Source: Streptomyces cucumeris
Lineage (GTDB): Bacteria > Actinomycetota > Actinomycetes > Streptomycetales > Streptomycetaceae
Length of the DNA stretch: 64,000 nt
NCBI RefSeq assembly: GCF_024295805.1
Contig: NZ_JANCLX010000029.1
Location: 1-64,000 of the forward strand
Direction: 5' to 3'
A model generated the notes under the pieces. The model ran no database searches and had not been told where the DNA came from. It saw nothing but the letters and a program-made list of their open reading frames with translations. Shown here one piece after another: positions 18,073 through 27,313 of the stretch. Positions within the stretch are counted from its first letter, which is position 1. Each line of letters begins with the position of its first letter. The position numbers and the translations under genes were made by a program.

Positions 18073-19385
18073 GTGAGGTCCTTGCCTTTTGTCTCCGGCA
18101 TGGTCGCGTAGACGGCGACGCCGATCAGGGAGGCGACAATGAGGTAGAGGGCGACCCAGCTCTCCAGATCGTGGGAGAAGAGCCAGGTGGTGACGTAGGG
18201 GGCGGTGCCGCCGAAGACGGCCACCGCGAGCGCGTAGGGCAGCGCGATGCCGACCGTGCGTACTTCCGCGGGGAATTGCTCGGCCATGACGGTCGCGCAG
18301 TTGGCGGAGTAGCCGACGATGAGCAGCATGCCGAGGACGGACAGGCCGAGGAAGCCCCAGAAGTCATCGCTGAGCAGTTCCAGCATCGGCCAGGCCAGGA
18401 CGGCGAAGCCGATGGCGAAGGCCAGCATGGTGGGTTTGCGTCCGTAGGTGTCCGAGAGCTTTCCGCCGAGGGGCAGGGCGGCGATGAAGACGCCTTGGGC
18501 GATGGTGTTGGCCCACAGCGCCTGGCTCAGCGGGAGACCGGTGGTGAGCTGGGCGTACTGGGCGAGGTAGACGATCCAGACGTAGTAGGTGACCGTGCCG
18601 GCGATGGTGATGCCGAAGACACGCAGCGCGGCGCGCGGGTGGTCCCGCAGCAGTACGCGCAAGGGGTTGGTACGGACCCGGCCCTCCCGGGTGGCCTGCG
18701 AGAACTGCTCCGTCTCCGCCACCCGGGTACGCAGCCACAGTCCGACGACGCCGAGCAGTCCGCACACTCCGAAGGCGATCCGCCATCCGTAGGCGGCCTG
18801 TTGCTGTTCGTCGAACACGGTGGTGATGGTGGCGGCGATGGCAGCGGCGATCAGTCCGCCCGCACCCACGGATACCTGTTGCCAGGAACCGGTGAACGCC
18901 CGCCGTGAGGGGGCCGCGCTTTCGACGAGGAAGGCCGAGGACGAGCCGAACTCACCGCCGGCTGAGAACCCCTGCACCAGCCGGGTCACCACCAGGATGA
19001 GCGGCGCGGCGATCCCGATGGTCGCGTAGGTCGGGGTCACGGCCATGACCATCGAGGAGCCGGCCATGAGCAGGACGGTGAGCGCGAGCCCCTTCTGGCG
19101 TCCGTGCCGGTCGGCGAAGGTGCCCAGCACGGCGGCGCCGATCGGACGCATCACGAAGGCCAGGGCGAAGACCGCGAGTGTGGCGAGCAGGTCGGTGGCG
19201 TTGTCCTGCGAGGGGAAAAACGATTCTGCGAACAGTGGGGCGAAGTAGCCGTAGATCGACCAGTCCACCCACTCGACGGTGTTGCCGACCACGCCCGCGA
19301 CCGTGGCGCGCATACGGCGTCTTCCCTCGGTCGGATCCGTGGGCGCGGCGGCTTCGTCGGCGCGCGCCCGGGAGACATCCTCCAT
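18069..19385 (-). CDS. MFS transporter, metabolite:H+ symporter (MHS) family
   Basis: A proton-linked importer of an organic or amino acid. The 438-residue protein, starting at ATG 19385 after AAAGGG, has 12 predicted hydrophobic helices. MHS-type signatures include NTVEWVDWSIYGYFAPLF in helix 1, FADRHGRQKG in the loop 2-3 motif and QGFSAGGEFGSSSAF. It is the first gene of the operon and divergent from the Lrp-type regulator. The family takes up compounds such as shikimate, ketoglutarate and proline betaine; this member's substrate is not evident. Confidence 0.9.
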   Translation of the reverse strand: MEDVSRARADEAAAPTDPTEGRRRMRATVAGVVGNTVEWVDWSIYGYFAPLFAESFFPSQDNATDLLATLAVFALAFVMRPIGAAVLGTFADRHGRQKGLALTVLLMAGSSMVMAVTPTYATIGIAAPLILVVTRLVQGFSAGGEFGSSSAFLVESAAPSRRAFTGSWQQVSVGAGGLIAAAIAATITTVFDEQQQAAYGWRIAFGVCGLLGVVGLWLRTRVAETEQFSQATREGRVRTNPLRVLLRDHPRAALRVFGITIAGTVTYYVWIVYLAQYAQLTTGLPLSQALWANTIAQGVFIAALPLGGKLSDTYGRKPTMLAFAIGFAVLAWPMLELLSDDFWGFLGLSVLGMLLIVGYSANCATVMAEQFPAEVRTVGIALPYALAVAVFGGTAPYVTTWLFSHDLESWVALYLIVASLIGVAVYATMPETKGKDLT

Positions 19386-19500
19386 TGTCAACCCTTTCAC
19401 TGTGATGCTGCGATGCAGACATTCGACATTCAGAGACCCTTGGATGACGGGTTGCTGCGAAACCATAGGCTGAAATGAAGGATCACTACAAGAGTCGGCG

Positions 19501-20538
19501 ATGAGCCGCTATGCTGCCGGCATGGTGGATCTCCCTCTCGACCCGACCGACGCCAGGGTGCTGGCCGGCCTCCAGACCAATCCCCGCGCCAGCTGGGGAC
19601 AGATCGCCCGCGTCCTGAAAACCAGCGAGTCGACCGTCGCGCGCCGCGCTACCCGGCTGTTCGACTCGGGGCTCGCCCGGGTGATCGGCGTCGTGGACGT
19701 GCTGCGCTGCGGAGTCGGTGTACCGGCGTTCGTGATGATGCGCTGCTCCCCGGGGCGAAGTCATCAGGTGGCGGAGAGCATGGCCGCGCACCCGCAGGTG
19801 CGGTTCGTCGCGCTGGTCACCGGCAGTGTGGATGTGATCGCGGAAGTGGTCCTCGACTCCCATGAGTGCGCGACCCCCGTCATCGACGAGACACTCGGCA
19901 GACTGCCCGGAGTGGTCGCCACCGAGACGGCGTTCGTGATGAGCACCTTCACATCGGTCCATGACTGGGGCCGTCATCTGCTGGGGGACTCTCAGCTCGC
20001 GGAGGAACTGCCGCAGCCGGAGCCCACACCCCCGGCGCCGCACGAGGCGTTCACCCCGCTCGAACGGTCGATCCTGGACGCCCTGGCCGACAACGGACGG
20101 CTGTCCTACACCGCCCTGGCGTCGCTCTGCGGTGTCTCGGAGTCGATGGCCCGGCGCCGCACCGAGGCCCTGGTCGAACGCGGCTGTCTGCGCTTCCGCA
20201 CCCTGGTCGAGCCCCGACTGCTCGGCTACGACATCGAGTTCGACCTGTGGCTCACCGTCGAGCCCGCACATCTGCTCACCGTCTGCCAGCAGCTCGCCCG
20301 GTGTCCGGACGTCCGCTATCTGTCCGCGATCACCGGCCCCGCCAACGTCTGCGCACAGGTCTCCCTGCACCGCCACCAGGAGATCTTCGGATTCCTCAAC
20401 GAGACCATCGGCGCATTGCCGGGAGTGCGCGGTGTCGAGACGCTGGTTCTGCTGCGTGTCCTCAAACGCGGTTTCGCCGACGTCCCTTCATCCGCCCAGG
20501 CGGACCAGCCCGCCCCCGACGACCGGCCCCTCGACTGA
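19501..20538 (+). CDS. Lrp/AsnC-family regulator with duplicated domains
   Basis: A 345-residue regulator built as two Lrp units. The first helix-turn-helix (PRASWGQIARVLKTSESTVA) is followed by an AsnC ligand domain, then a second HTH (GRLSYTALASLCGVSESMA) and a second ligand domain. Single-unit Lrp proteins are about 150 residues. It is divergent from the MFS operon across 115 bp and followed 21 bp later by the deacetylase gene. It likely controls both in response to a small metabolite. Start ATG 19501 has only a weak ribosome site; ATG 19522 is possible. Confidence 0.88.
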   Translation: MSRYAAGMVDLPLDPTDARVLAGLQTNPRASWGQIARVLKTSESTVARRATRLFDSGLARVIGVVDVLRCGVGVPAFVMMRCSPGRSHQVAESMAAHPQVRFVALVTGSVDVIAEVVLDSHECATPVIDETLGRLPGVVATETAFVMSTFTSVHDWGRHLLGDSQLAEELPQPEPTPPAPHEAFTPLERSILDALADNGRLSYTALASLCGVSESMARRRTEALVERGCLRFRTLVEPRLLGYDIEFDLWLTVEPAHLLTVCQQLARCPDVRYLSAITGPANVCAQVSLHRHQEIFGFLNETIGALPGVRGVETLVLLRVLKRGFADVPSSAQADQPAPDDRPLD

Positions 20539-20559
20539 CCCTCACGGGAAAGGACGACA

Positions 20560-21480
20560 GTGTCCCCTTCTTCCACCTTCACCGACAGCGCCCAGACAAC
20601 CCAGCCGTGGCAATGGCCGGAGTCGGAGTGGCGAGCCCACGCCGAACGTGTCGGGGCGGGCCGCTCCCTGCTGCCGGACCAGTGGCCCGGCGGCGCCCGC
20701 GTCGCGGTGGCGCTGTCGTTCGACTCCGACCATGAGACCCCCGCTCTGCGCGACGGCATCACCAGCCCCGGAGAAATGGCGCAAGGACACTACGGCGCGA
20801 GGGTCGGAGCGCCACGCATCCTGCGTCTGCTCCAGGAGTTCGGGATCCCGGCCTCCTTCTACCTGCCCGCGGTGTCCGCCCTGCTCCATCCCCAAGAAGC
20901 CCGCAGGTATGCCGACGAAGGGCACGAGGTCGCCCTGCACGGCTGGATCCATGAGCGCAACGCCCTGCTGGACGCCGATGACGAGCGGGAACTGCAACTG
21001 CGCGCGGCCGACACCCTGGAGCACATCACCGGTACGCGCCCCGTCGGGCTGCGCACCCCGTCATGGGACTTCTCACCGCACACTCTCCCCATCATCGAGG
21101 AGATGGGACTGCTCTACGACTCCTCACTGATGGCCGACGACGATCCGTACGAGCTCCTCGACCGGGGCCGACCGACCGGTATCGCCGAAATACCCGTCCA
21201 ATGGATACGGGATGACGCCCCGTACTTCGTGATGGAGCGCTACGCGGGGCTGCGCCCCTACACCCCGCCCCGCTCGGTCCTCGGCATTTGGCGAGATGAG
21301 TTCCAGGGCGCACTGGCCAGTGGTGGACTGTTCCAACTCACCCTGCACCCCCACATCATCGGACACCGCTCCCGCATCGTCATCCTGCGGGAACTGCTCG
21401 AAGAGCTCGCGGCGACCCCGGGGGTGTGGTTCGCGACCCACGCCGAGATCGCGCGGCACAGCCTCGGGCTCGCGGAATGA
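20560..21480 (+). CDS. Polysaccharide deacetylase-fold hydrolase (NodB/PuuE-like)
   Basis: A 306-residue protein with the NodB homology domain. GTG 20560 follows AAAGGA. The first motif is SFDSDHE instead of TFDDG; the His motif is LHGWIHE, and RTPSWDFSPHT is the third motif. The arrangement matches the group containing allantoinase PuuE and other cytoplasmic amide hydrolases rather than peptidoglycan or chitin deacetylases, and no signal peptide is present. Adjacent to the Lrp gene and opposite the MFS/M20 operon, it may hydrolyse a related cyclic or acyl amide. The substrate is uncertain. Confidence 0.82.
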   Translation: MSPSSTFTDSAQTTQPWQWPESEWRAHAERVGAGRSLLPDQWPGGARVAVALSFDSDHETPALRDGITSPGEMAQGHYGARVGAPRILRLLQEFGIPASFYLPAVSALLHPQEARRYADEGHEVALHGWIHERNALLDADDERELQLRAADTLEHITGTRPVGLRTPSWDFSPHTLPIIEEMGLLYDSSLMADDDPYELLDRGRPTGIAEIPVQWIRDDAPYFVMERYAGLRPYTPPRSVLGIWRDEFQGALASGGLFQLTLHPHIIGHRSRIVILRELLEELAATPGVWFATHAEIARHSLGLAE

Positions 21481-21771
21481 CCCGCCTCGCACGGGCCCCG
21501 GGACTGCCTCGGGAGTAGGGCAATCTGACCAGATCTCGATGGGGTGACGGCGCGTGGCCAAGGCGGCTCTGGGGTCTGGAGGTGATGTCGGCGCTGCGCC
21601 TACCAGGCAGGATTCCGTTCCCTGGACCTTCTGTGGAGAAATGCGGGATCGTATACTACTGTCGCTCTCGCTTCGGGTCGCTGTCCAAAATCCGTCCATC
21701 GTAAGGAATTTCGAGGCGGCCTGCTGTTCTGGCGAATCGCTCGATCCAAGCCCGACTATGAGGGTCCATCG
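21481..21771. other. Intergenic region with a weak promoter candidate
   Basis: These 291 bases hold no gene. TATACT at 21652-21657, with TTCTGT 17 bases upstream, may be the promoter of the lectin gene; the -35 match is poor. Confidence 0.3.
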
Positions 21772-22740
21772 ATGCCCACATGCCCCTTTTGCGGTGACCC
21801 GTCATGTATTGCTCGTGGAGACTGTGGAGCAAGACGCGCCCCGGCCGACGCGGGCTCGCCCTTCGAACTGCCCGTCTTCCTCCCCTCCGACTCCACCCCG
21901 CCGGACCCGGACGTCGTCGAGGCCTTCGACCACGGCGGTACACCGCCGCCCGAGGACCAGGATCCGCTCCCGGAGCGTGGCGATGATCCGCCACCCGGAA
22001 GTTCCGCCAGGCGCGGCATCCTCGGCCTCTTCCGGCGCCGCCGGGCCAGGATCGGCGCCGCGATCCTGGTCGGCGCCGCCATCACGTCCTCGCTCATCCT
22101 CCTGCCGAACCGGGATGACCCGAGCACCTCCCCGTCCTACTACGGGACACCACCGGCGCATCGCTCCACTGCGCCCAGCGCATCTCCCACGGACACCCCG
22201 CCCCACCCCATCGCCCCCTCCCGCTCGCCGGACCACCCCGCCGCGCCACAACCCTCGGCGTCCAAGAGCAAGAGTGCCGACCCGAAGCCCCCGGGCTCCG
22301 GCAAGGCTCCGCCGAAGCACACGCCTGAGCCGGAACCGACGACGCCGTACGCGTACCAGTACGTCGGCGTCAAGTCGGGACTCTGCCTCGATGATCCCTT
22401 CTCCTCCACGGAGGACGGGACGCAGTTGCAGCTCTGGCCCTGCTACGGAACGGCGAACCAGCGGTTCGTCCATACGGCCGCGACCGAACTGCGGCTGCTC
22501 GACGACATGTGTGTGACCGCGACCGGAGGCCGGGGCGAATGGGGTACGCCCGTCGTGGTCGCCCGGTGCGACGGCGGGGTTCGCCAGCGCTGGCAGCTCA
22601 AGAAGGACGGCACCATACGGCAGGACGGGCTGTGCGTCGATGCCACGGGCGGGTTCGACGACCCGGGCACCCCCATTGAGATGTGGGAGTGTGTGGTGGC
22701 GAGCAACGAGCAGTGGTCACGCGAGCGGCCGCCGCACTGA
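21772..22740 (+). CDS. Membrane-anchored ricin-type beta-trefoil lectin with N-terminal Cys cluster
   Basis: A 322-residue protein of three parts. Residues 1-20 have four Cys (CPFC, SC and GDC spacing), resembling a small zinc ribbon. Residues about 85-112 are an Arg-rich stretch plus a single membrane segment (IGAAILVGAAITSSLILLP). Residues about 190-322 are a ricin-type lectin domain with three QxW-like lobes (CYGTANQRF, GGVRQRWQL and VASNEQWS), joined by a Pro/Ser-rich linker. The topology places the Cys cluster inside and the lectin outside. ATG 21772 follows GAGGG. It stands alone; its role in carbohydrate sensing or attachment is speculative. Confidence 0.82.
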   Translation: MPTCPFCGDPSCIARGDCGARRAPADAGSPFELPVFLPSDSTPPDPDVVEAFDHGGTPPPEDQDPLPERGDDPPPGSSARRGILGLFRRRRARIGAAILVGAAITSSLILLPNRDDPSTSPSYYGTPPAHRSTAPSASPTDTPPHPIAPSRSPDHPAAPQPSASKSKSADPKPPGSGKAPPKHTPEPEPTTPYAYQYVGVKSGLCLDDPFSSTEDGTQLQLWPCYGTANQRFVHTAATELRLLDDMCVTATGGRGEWGTPVVVARCDGGVRQRWQLKKDGTIRQDGLCVDATGGFDDPGTPIEMWECVVASNEQWSRERPPH

Positions 22741-22975
22741 TCAGGCGCGGGAGTGGCGCCGGTGGGTGACGCACATAGGTGACGGGGCGTCAGTTCGTTT
22801 TTCCCCGTGCGTTCTCCTGGCCGTCGATGACGACGCATGGCGGCTTCGACATGCCGAGGTGGCTTTGATGCGCAAGGTGAGGTGTCGGCCGAACTGCTCG
22901 ATACCACCTCGATGGTGGTCGGCCGCGGTTCCGGCCCCGATGCGGATGATGCCGGAGCAGTGGGCGCTTCTGCGG

Positions 22976-24367
22976 TCAGGCCGGATGGCCGCCGGAGGTT
23001 CCGGCCGCGATGGCGATCAGCGAGGCCGTCTCATCGAGCAGATCGGACTCCTGTGTGAGCCTGCTGGTGGCGACCTTCAGATGGGGGCGGGTGGAGGAGA
23101 CGCAGAACCGGCTGCCGGGCGACGCGGTGATGCCATGGGCGGCCAGGGTGACCAGGGCGGAGGTCTCCTCCGCCACCGGAACCCACAGCATGAGCCCGGC
23201 CCGGTTGCCGGTGGGCACCCCTCGCTGCGCCAGGCGCTCGGCCAGGGCGTCCCGGCGTGCGTCGTAGCAGCGGCCGGCCTCCTCCACCAGGCGGCCCGTC
23301 TCCTGGTCGGTCAGCAGGTAGGCCAGGGCGTCCTGGAGGATCCGGCTGGTCCATCCCGTGCCGAAGGTGCGCAGCACCCGAGCCCGTTCGATCACCTCGC
23401 GCGGCCCGCCCACCACGGCGATCCGCAGATCGGGTCCATACGCCTTGGAGTAGGAGCGGACCAGTGCCGTCCGGTCGGGCAGATGTGTGCCGATGCTGAC
23501 GGCCGGGCCGGTGGTGAGCGGGCCCAGGCCGTCGTCCTCGACGACGATGACGTTCGGCGCGTCCTCCAGCACCCCGGCCAGCGCGGACGCCCGCTGCAGG
23601 TCGAGGGACCAGCCGCAGGGCACCTGGGCCCTGGGCTGGTGCAGGAAGAGCGCGGGGCGCGCTTTGAGCGCCTGGGCGAGGGATTCGGGGAGCGGCCCCT
23701 TGTCGTCGCACGTGACCGGCACGGTCTGGGCGTCCAGTGCCTCCAGGATGTCCAGGAGGCGCGCGGCTGTCGGGTCCTCCACCACGACGCGGTCGCCGGG
23801 CACGATCAGTGCCTGGCACAGGAGCTGGACACCTTCGTAGCCACCACCCACCGCCATCCATGCGTCCGGTCGATAGGGCCAGGTGTCCTGGACTGCTTCC
23901 AGCAGACGATCGGTGATCGCCGTCCGCGAGTAGTCATTGAGCCGGGGGGTCCGTGCCCCGGCGAGGAGAGCGTCGTCGAGCGGAGGCAGCAGCGACCGGT
24001 CCGGGGCGGCGAGGACCAGGTCCAGTGCGAGGCGGTCGCCGAAGTTCCCGATGCGTTCGTAGCGGGTGGGGCGCGGGACGCTCGGCGGGCCGGTGACGAC
24101 ACTTCCGCGGCGGCCGAGGGTCGTGATCATCCGGTACTTGCGCAACATCGCCCAGGCGTCCGCCACCGTGCCGGGGCTGACACCCAGTTCGGCGGCGAGT
24201 CCGCGCACGGTGGGCAGGGCGCTGCCGGGTGCGAGCTCCCCGGCCCGGATGAGGTCCGTCATGGCCGCCGCGATACCGCGTGCGCTGGCGTCCGGGATGC
24301 GGTCCGCCAGGCGTGCCGCCCGCCCCGGATCCGTCGGCCGTGCCCCGTCCGCGATGTTCTCCTGCAT
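22976..24367 (-). CDS. MocR-family regulator (GntR HTH plus aminotransferase domain)
   Basis: A 463-residue PLP-dependent transcription factor. The N-terminal winged helix (GSALPTVRGLAAELGVSPGT) is joined to a fold-type I aminotransferase domain. The PLP lysine is visible in RSYSKAYGPDL and the cofactor Asp region in IVVEDDGLG. MocR proteins usually regulate genes of amino acid, amine or vitamin B6 metabolism next to them. It is divergent from the nitrilase/ABC operon across 183 bp, so that operon is the likely target. Confidence 0.9.
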   Translation of the reverse strand: MQENIADGARPTDPGRAARLADRIPDASARGIAAAMTDLIRAGELAPGSALPTVRGLAAELGVSPGTVADAWAMLRKYRMITTLGRRGSVVTGPPSVPRPTRYERIGNFGDRLALDLVLAAPDRSLLPPLDDALLAGARTPRLNDYSRTAITDRLLEAVQDTWPYRPDAWMAVGGGYEGVQLLCQALIVPGDRVVVEDPTAARLLDILEALDAQTVPVTCDDKGPLPESLAQALKARPALFLHQPRAQVPCGWSLDLQRASALAGVLEDAPNVIVVEDDGLGPLTTGPAVSIGTHLPDRTALVRSYSKAYGPDLRIAVVGGPREVIERARVLRTFGTGWTSRILQDALAYLLTDQETGRLVEEAGRCYDARRDALAERLAQRGVPTGNRAGLMLWVPVAEETSALVTLAAHGITASPGSRFCVSSTRPHLKVATSRLTQESDLLDETASLIAIAAGTSGGHPA

Positions 24368-24550
24368 CCCGCTGCCCCCTGTCCCGGCCCGCGACCTTGC
24401 TCTGGATCAGCAGGTCACAACGGTGAAGAATTATGTTCGGTAACAGAATAGACCTTGTCCCGCGACTTCTCTGAACAATAACCTCCTAGACATCGCGCAG
24501 CCTTATGCAAAAGGTGTGCGGGTGTGCGATGTGCAAGGAGAGTGCGAACT
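24368..24550. promoter_or_regulatory. Divergent promoter region between mocR and the nitrilase/ABC operon
   Basis: An AT-rich 183-bp gap. It contains TTCGGTAACAGAA (about 24434-24446) and TTCTCTGAA (about 24469-24477), both with TTC...GAA arms. They may be regulator sites, but MocR operators vary too much for a firm call. Confidence 0.4.
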
Positions 24551-25525
24551 GTGCCAGCTCCTCTGATACGCCTTGGCCTTCGTGACTGGGACCACCTCGT
24601 ACCACTGGTATCCGGGCGTGTGAAGATTCCCCACTTCAATGTTCTGATCGAGGTTCGGGACGTCACGCCCGATGTCCTCGCGGAGCCCGGGCTCGACGGT
24701 GGCGAGACCTCTTTCAGCCGTTATGTCCAGGCTCGTGCCGCGGGGGACCACCGCCTCGTCGGCCTTCCCGCCTTCGTGATGCGCGGGTTCCGCCACCGAT
24801 GCGTCCTGGTACGCAACGACAGTCCGCTGCGCTCCCTCGAACAGCTCGACGGTGCCCGCGTCGGGCTCACCGGATGGCCGGACTCCGGCAACGTGTGGAC
24901 GCGCGCCCTGCTGCGCTCCGCAGGGGTGGACCTCACCGGCATCCGGTGGCATGTAGGGCCACTGGCGTCCGGAGAGCCCGGCAAGGACAGGCTGGGCAGC
25001 CGGCCGCTGCCCGAGAACGTCGTGGCCATGGCCGAGGGCACATCACTGGTGGACGAACTGGCCGCGGGCCGTCTGGACGCGGTGCTCTCCCCCTTCATGC
25101 CACCGGAGCTGTTCACCCGGACCAGCCGTTTCCGGCATCTGCTCGATGACCACCGCGCCGCTGAACGGGCCTACTGGACGGACACCGGATTCGTCCCGGG
25201 CATTCATCTGGTCGCGCTGAAACGGGAGGTCGTGGAGATCCACCCCGAGCTCCCCGCCGCGCTCCTCGCGGGTCTTGAGGAGTCCAAACGCCTGTGGCTC
25301 GAACGACGCCGGCTGCTCGCCGACACCACCCCGTGGTTGCTGCATGACCTCACCGAAAGTGCCCGGCTCTTCGGCGACGACTGGATGCCGTACGGGGCCG
25401 AGGCGAACGCGGCGATGACCCGGGCCTTCTGCGGAGAACTGCACGCGCAGGGCGTCTGGCCCGATCCCATCGACCCCGGCCTGGTCTTTCCCGAGCCCGC
25501 CCTCACCGCCGTCCCCACCCCATGA
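24551..25525 (+). CDS. 4,5-dihydroxyphthalate decarboxylase-like / substrate-binding-fold protein
   Basis: A 324-residue cytoplasmic protein related to 4,5-dihydroxyphthalate decarboxylase and periplasmic binding-fold (NMT1-like) proteins. Family-like segments are LGLRDWDHLVPLVSG at the start, FSRYVQARAAGDH and LDGARVGLTGWPDSGNVWTRAL. It has no signal peptide or lipobox, so it is unlikely to serve the ABC transporter directly. GTG 24551 follows AGGAG by 10 bases. The stop overlaps the nitrilase start (ATGA). Decarboxylase activity is only one possibility; catalytic residues of the family are not well enough defined to check. Confidence 0.72.
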   Translation: MPAPLIRLGLRDWDHLVPLVSGRVKIPHFNVLIEVRDVTPDVLAEPGLDGGETSFSRYVQARAAGDHRLVGLPAFVMRGFRHRCVLVRNDSPLRSLEQLDGARVGLTGWPDSGNVWTRALLRSAGVDLTGIRWHVGPLASGEPGKDRLGSRPLPENVVAMAEGTSLVDELAAGRLDAVLSPFMPPELFTRTSRFRHLLDDHRAAERAYWTDTGFVPGIHLVALKREVVEIHPELPAALLAGLEESKRLWLERRRLLADTTPWLLHDLTESARLFGDDWMPYGAEANAAMTRAFCGELHAQGVWPDPIDPGLVFPEPALTAVPTP

Positions 25526-26352
25526 CCGCCCGGAGCAGGCCCATGCGCATCGCCGTAGGACAATTCGCCGCCACCGCCGACTGGACGTCCAATCTGGCGG
25601 TGTGCAAGGAGCTCACCGCGGAGGCGGAACGGGGCGGAGCGGATCTGCTCGTGCTTCCCGAGGGTGTGCTGGCCCGCTTCACCGAGGACCGTCACCGGAT
25701 CCGTGAGGTCGCCCAGCCACTGGACGGCCCGTTCGTCACCGCACTCCGCACCGCCACGGCGGGCGGGAACACCACCGTCGTCGTCGGCATCCACGAGCCG
25801 TCCGGGGACGGCCGGGTGTTCAACACCCTCGTGGCGCTGCGCGACGGTGCGCTGATCGCCCACTACCGCAAGATCCATCTCTATGACGCCTTCGGTGATC
25901 TGGAGTCCGAGAACGTGTGCCCGGCGGAGGGCCCACCCGTCATCGTCGAGGTGGCGGGCACCAAAGTCGGCCTCATGACCTGCTACGACGTCCGCTTTCC
26001 CGAACTGGCGCGGCTTCTGGTGGACGCCGGCGCCGAGGTGCTCGCCCTCCCCGCGGCCTGGGTGCGCGGACCTTCCAAAGAACATCACTGGGAGGTGATG
26101 ATTACCGCGCGGGCCCTGGAGAACACCTGCTGGGTGGCGGCGAGCGGCGAATGCGGTCCGCGCAACATCGGCAACAGCCTGGTCGTCGACCCGCTTGGTA
26201 CCGTTCGCTCCCGACTCGCCACGGCACCCGGCCTGATCTGGGCCCAAGCCGATGCCACCAGCACCGCCGCGGCCCGCCGCGCCCTCCCCGTCCTCGCCAA
26301 CCGGCGTTTCGCCGTCGATCCCACCCCCATTCCCCTGGGAGCCCCCCGATGA
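25522..26352 (+). CDS. Carbon-nitrogen hydrolase (nitrilase superfamily amidase)
   Basis: It hydrolyses an amide, carbamoyl or nitrile bond. The 276-residue protein has the full Glu-Lys-Cys triad: Glu47 in LVLPEGV, Lys117 in YRKIHLYD and Cys154 in MTCYDVRFPE. The length and motifs match the omega-amidase/deaminated-glutathione amidase-like branch rather than true nitrilases. ATG 25522 overlaps the upstream stop; ATG 25543 with its own GGAG is an alternative. Its position between a decarboxylase-like gene and an amino-acid ABC transporter suggests degradation of an imported amidated compound. Confidence 0.9.
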   Translation: MTARSRPMRIAVGQFAATADWTSNLAVCKELTAEAERGGADLLVLPEGVLARFTEDRHRIREVAQPLDGPFVTALRTATAGGNTTVVVGIHEPSGDGRVFNTLVALRDGALIAHYRKIHLYDAFGDLESENVCPAEGPPVIVEVAGTKVGLMTCYDVRFPELARLLVDAGAEVLALPAAWVRGPSKEHHWEVMITARALENTCWVAASGECGPRNIGNSLVVDPLGTVRSRLATAPGLIWAQADATSTAAARRALPVLANRRFAVDPTPIPLGAPR

Positions 26353-27293
26353 GATTCCTGACGAGACCGCTCCTGGCCGCCGCCTCCACCGCCGTGTGCG
26401 GCTGTCTCGCGTTGTCGGCCTGCGGGACCAACCCACCTCAGGCCGAGGGGGCCGCCGATGCTTCCGGCAAGTCCGGGAAAGTGGCGGCCATGGCCGAGGA
26501 CAAGGCGCTGCACGCCCTGCTGCCGAAGAAGAACCGCGCGTCCGGCCGACTGGTGTCGGTCAACAACGGCTCCTTCCCGCCGTACGAGATCGCCGGTTCG
26601 GATGGCCACAGCCTCACCGGGGCAGCGGCGGACCTGGCCGTCTCCCTGGGGCAGGTACTCGGCGTCAAGGTCGACCATGTGACCGCGGACGGTCTGCCCA
26701 GCGCCCTGACCGGCATCGCGGCGGGACGCTACGACCTCGCCCTCGGCCCCATCGGCGACTTCAAGGACCGACAGCGCTCCAACGACTTCGTCGACTGGGT
26801 ACGTGAATTCGTCGTCTTCGCGGTGCCCAAGGGGAATCCCCATCACATCACCTCCCTGGCGGCCACCTGCGGACAGCGCATCGCGGTGATGGCCGGCGGC
26901 TCCGCCGAAGGCGTCATCAAGAAGCAGTCGGCCACCTGCCGGAAGGACGGCAAGAAGGCCGTCACGGTCCAGTCCTACAAGGACCAGCCCGGCTCCATCC
27001 TGGCCGTGCGCTCCGGCCGCGCCGATGCCTTCTTCTCCTCCAGGGCTCCCCTCACCTATTTTGTCTCACAGGCCAAAGGCGAACTCGAGCTGGCCGGCAC
27101 CGACCAGGCCAACGGCTTCGAGGACCTCTACCAGGGCGCTGTCGTCGGCAAGAACTCCCCGCTCCGCGACGTCCTTCACAAGGCCCTCAAGAAGCTCATG
27201 GACAACGGCACCTACACCAAGATCATGAAGAAGTGGGGTCTGTCCGCGAACACCCTCGACAAGCCGGGGATCAACCTCGGCGGTGAGTCCTGA
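26349..27293 (+). CDS. Amino-acid-type ABC transporter substrate-binding lipoprotein
   Basis: A 314-residue extracellular binding protein (SBP family 3). ATG 26349 overlaps the nitrilase stop. The signal peptide ends in the lipobox LSAC. The mature domain has NGSFPPYEIAGSDG, FKDRQRSNDFVDWVREF and a C-terminal DNGTYTKIMKKWGL, all typical of polar amino acid binding proteins. The permease gene follows 20 bases later. The ligand is probably an amino acid or amide derivative; not resolvable. Confidence 0.9.
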   Translation: MRFLTRPLLAAASTAVCGCLALSACGTNPPQAEGAADASGKSGKVAAMAEDKALHALLPKKNRASGRLVSVNNGSFPPYEIAGSDGHSLTGAAADLAVSLGQVLGVKVDHVTADGLPSALTGIAAGRYDLALGPIGDFKDRQRSNDFVDWVREFVVFAVPKGNPHHITSLAATCGQRIAVMAGGSAEGVIKKQSATCRKDGKKAVTVQSYKDQPGSILAVRSGRADAFFSSRAPLTYFVSQAKGELELAGTDQANGFEDLYQGAVVGKNSPLRDVLHKALKKLMDNGTYTKIMKKWGLSANTLDKPGINLGGES

Positions 27294-27313
27294 GCCCAGG
27301 AGCTGAGCCGATC

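Noticed and set aside
19386..19392. TTGACA immediately before the MFS start
   Set aside because: It overlaps the ribosome-binding region only a few bases from the start codon, so it cannot be that gene's -35 box.
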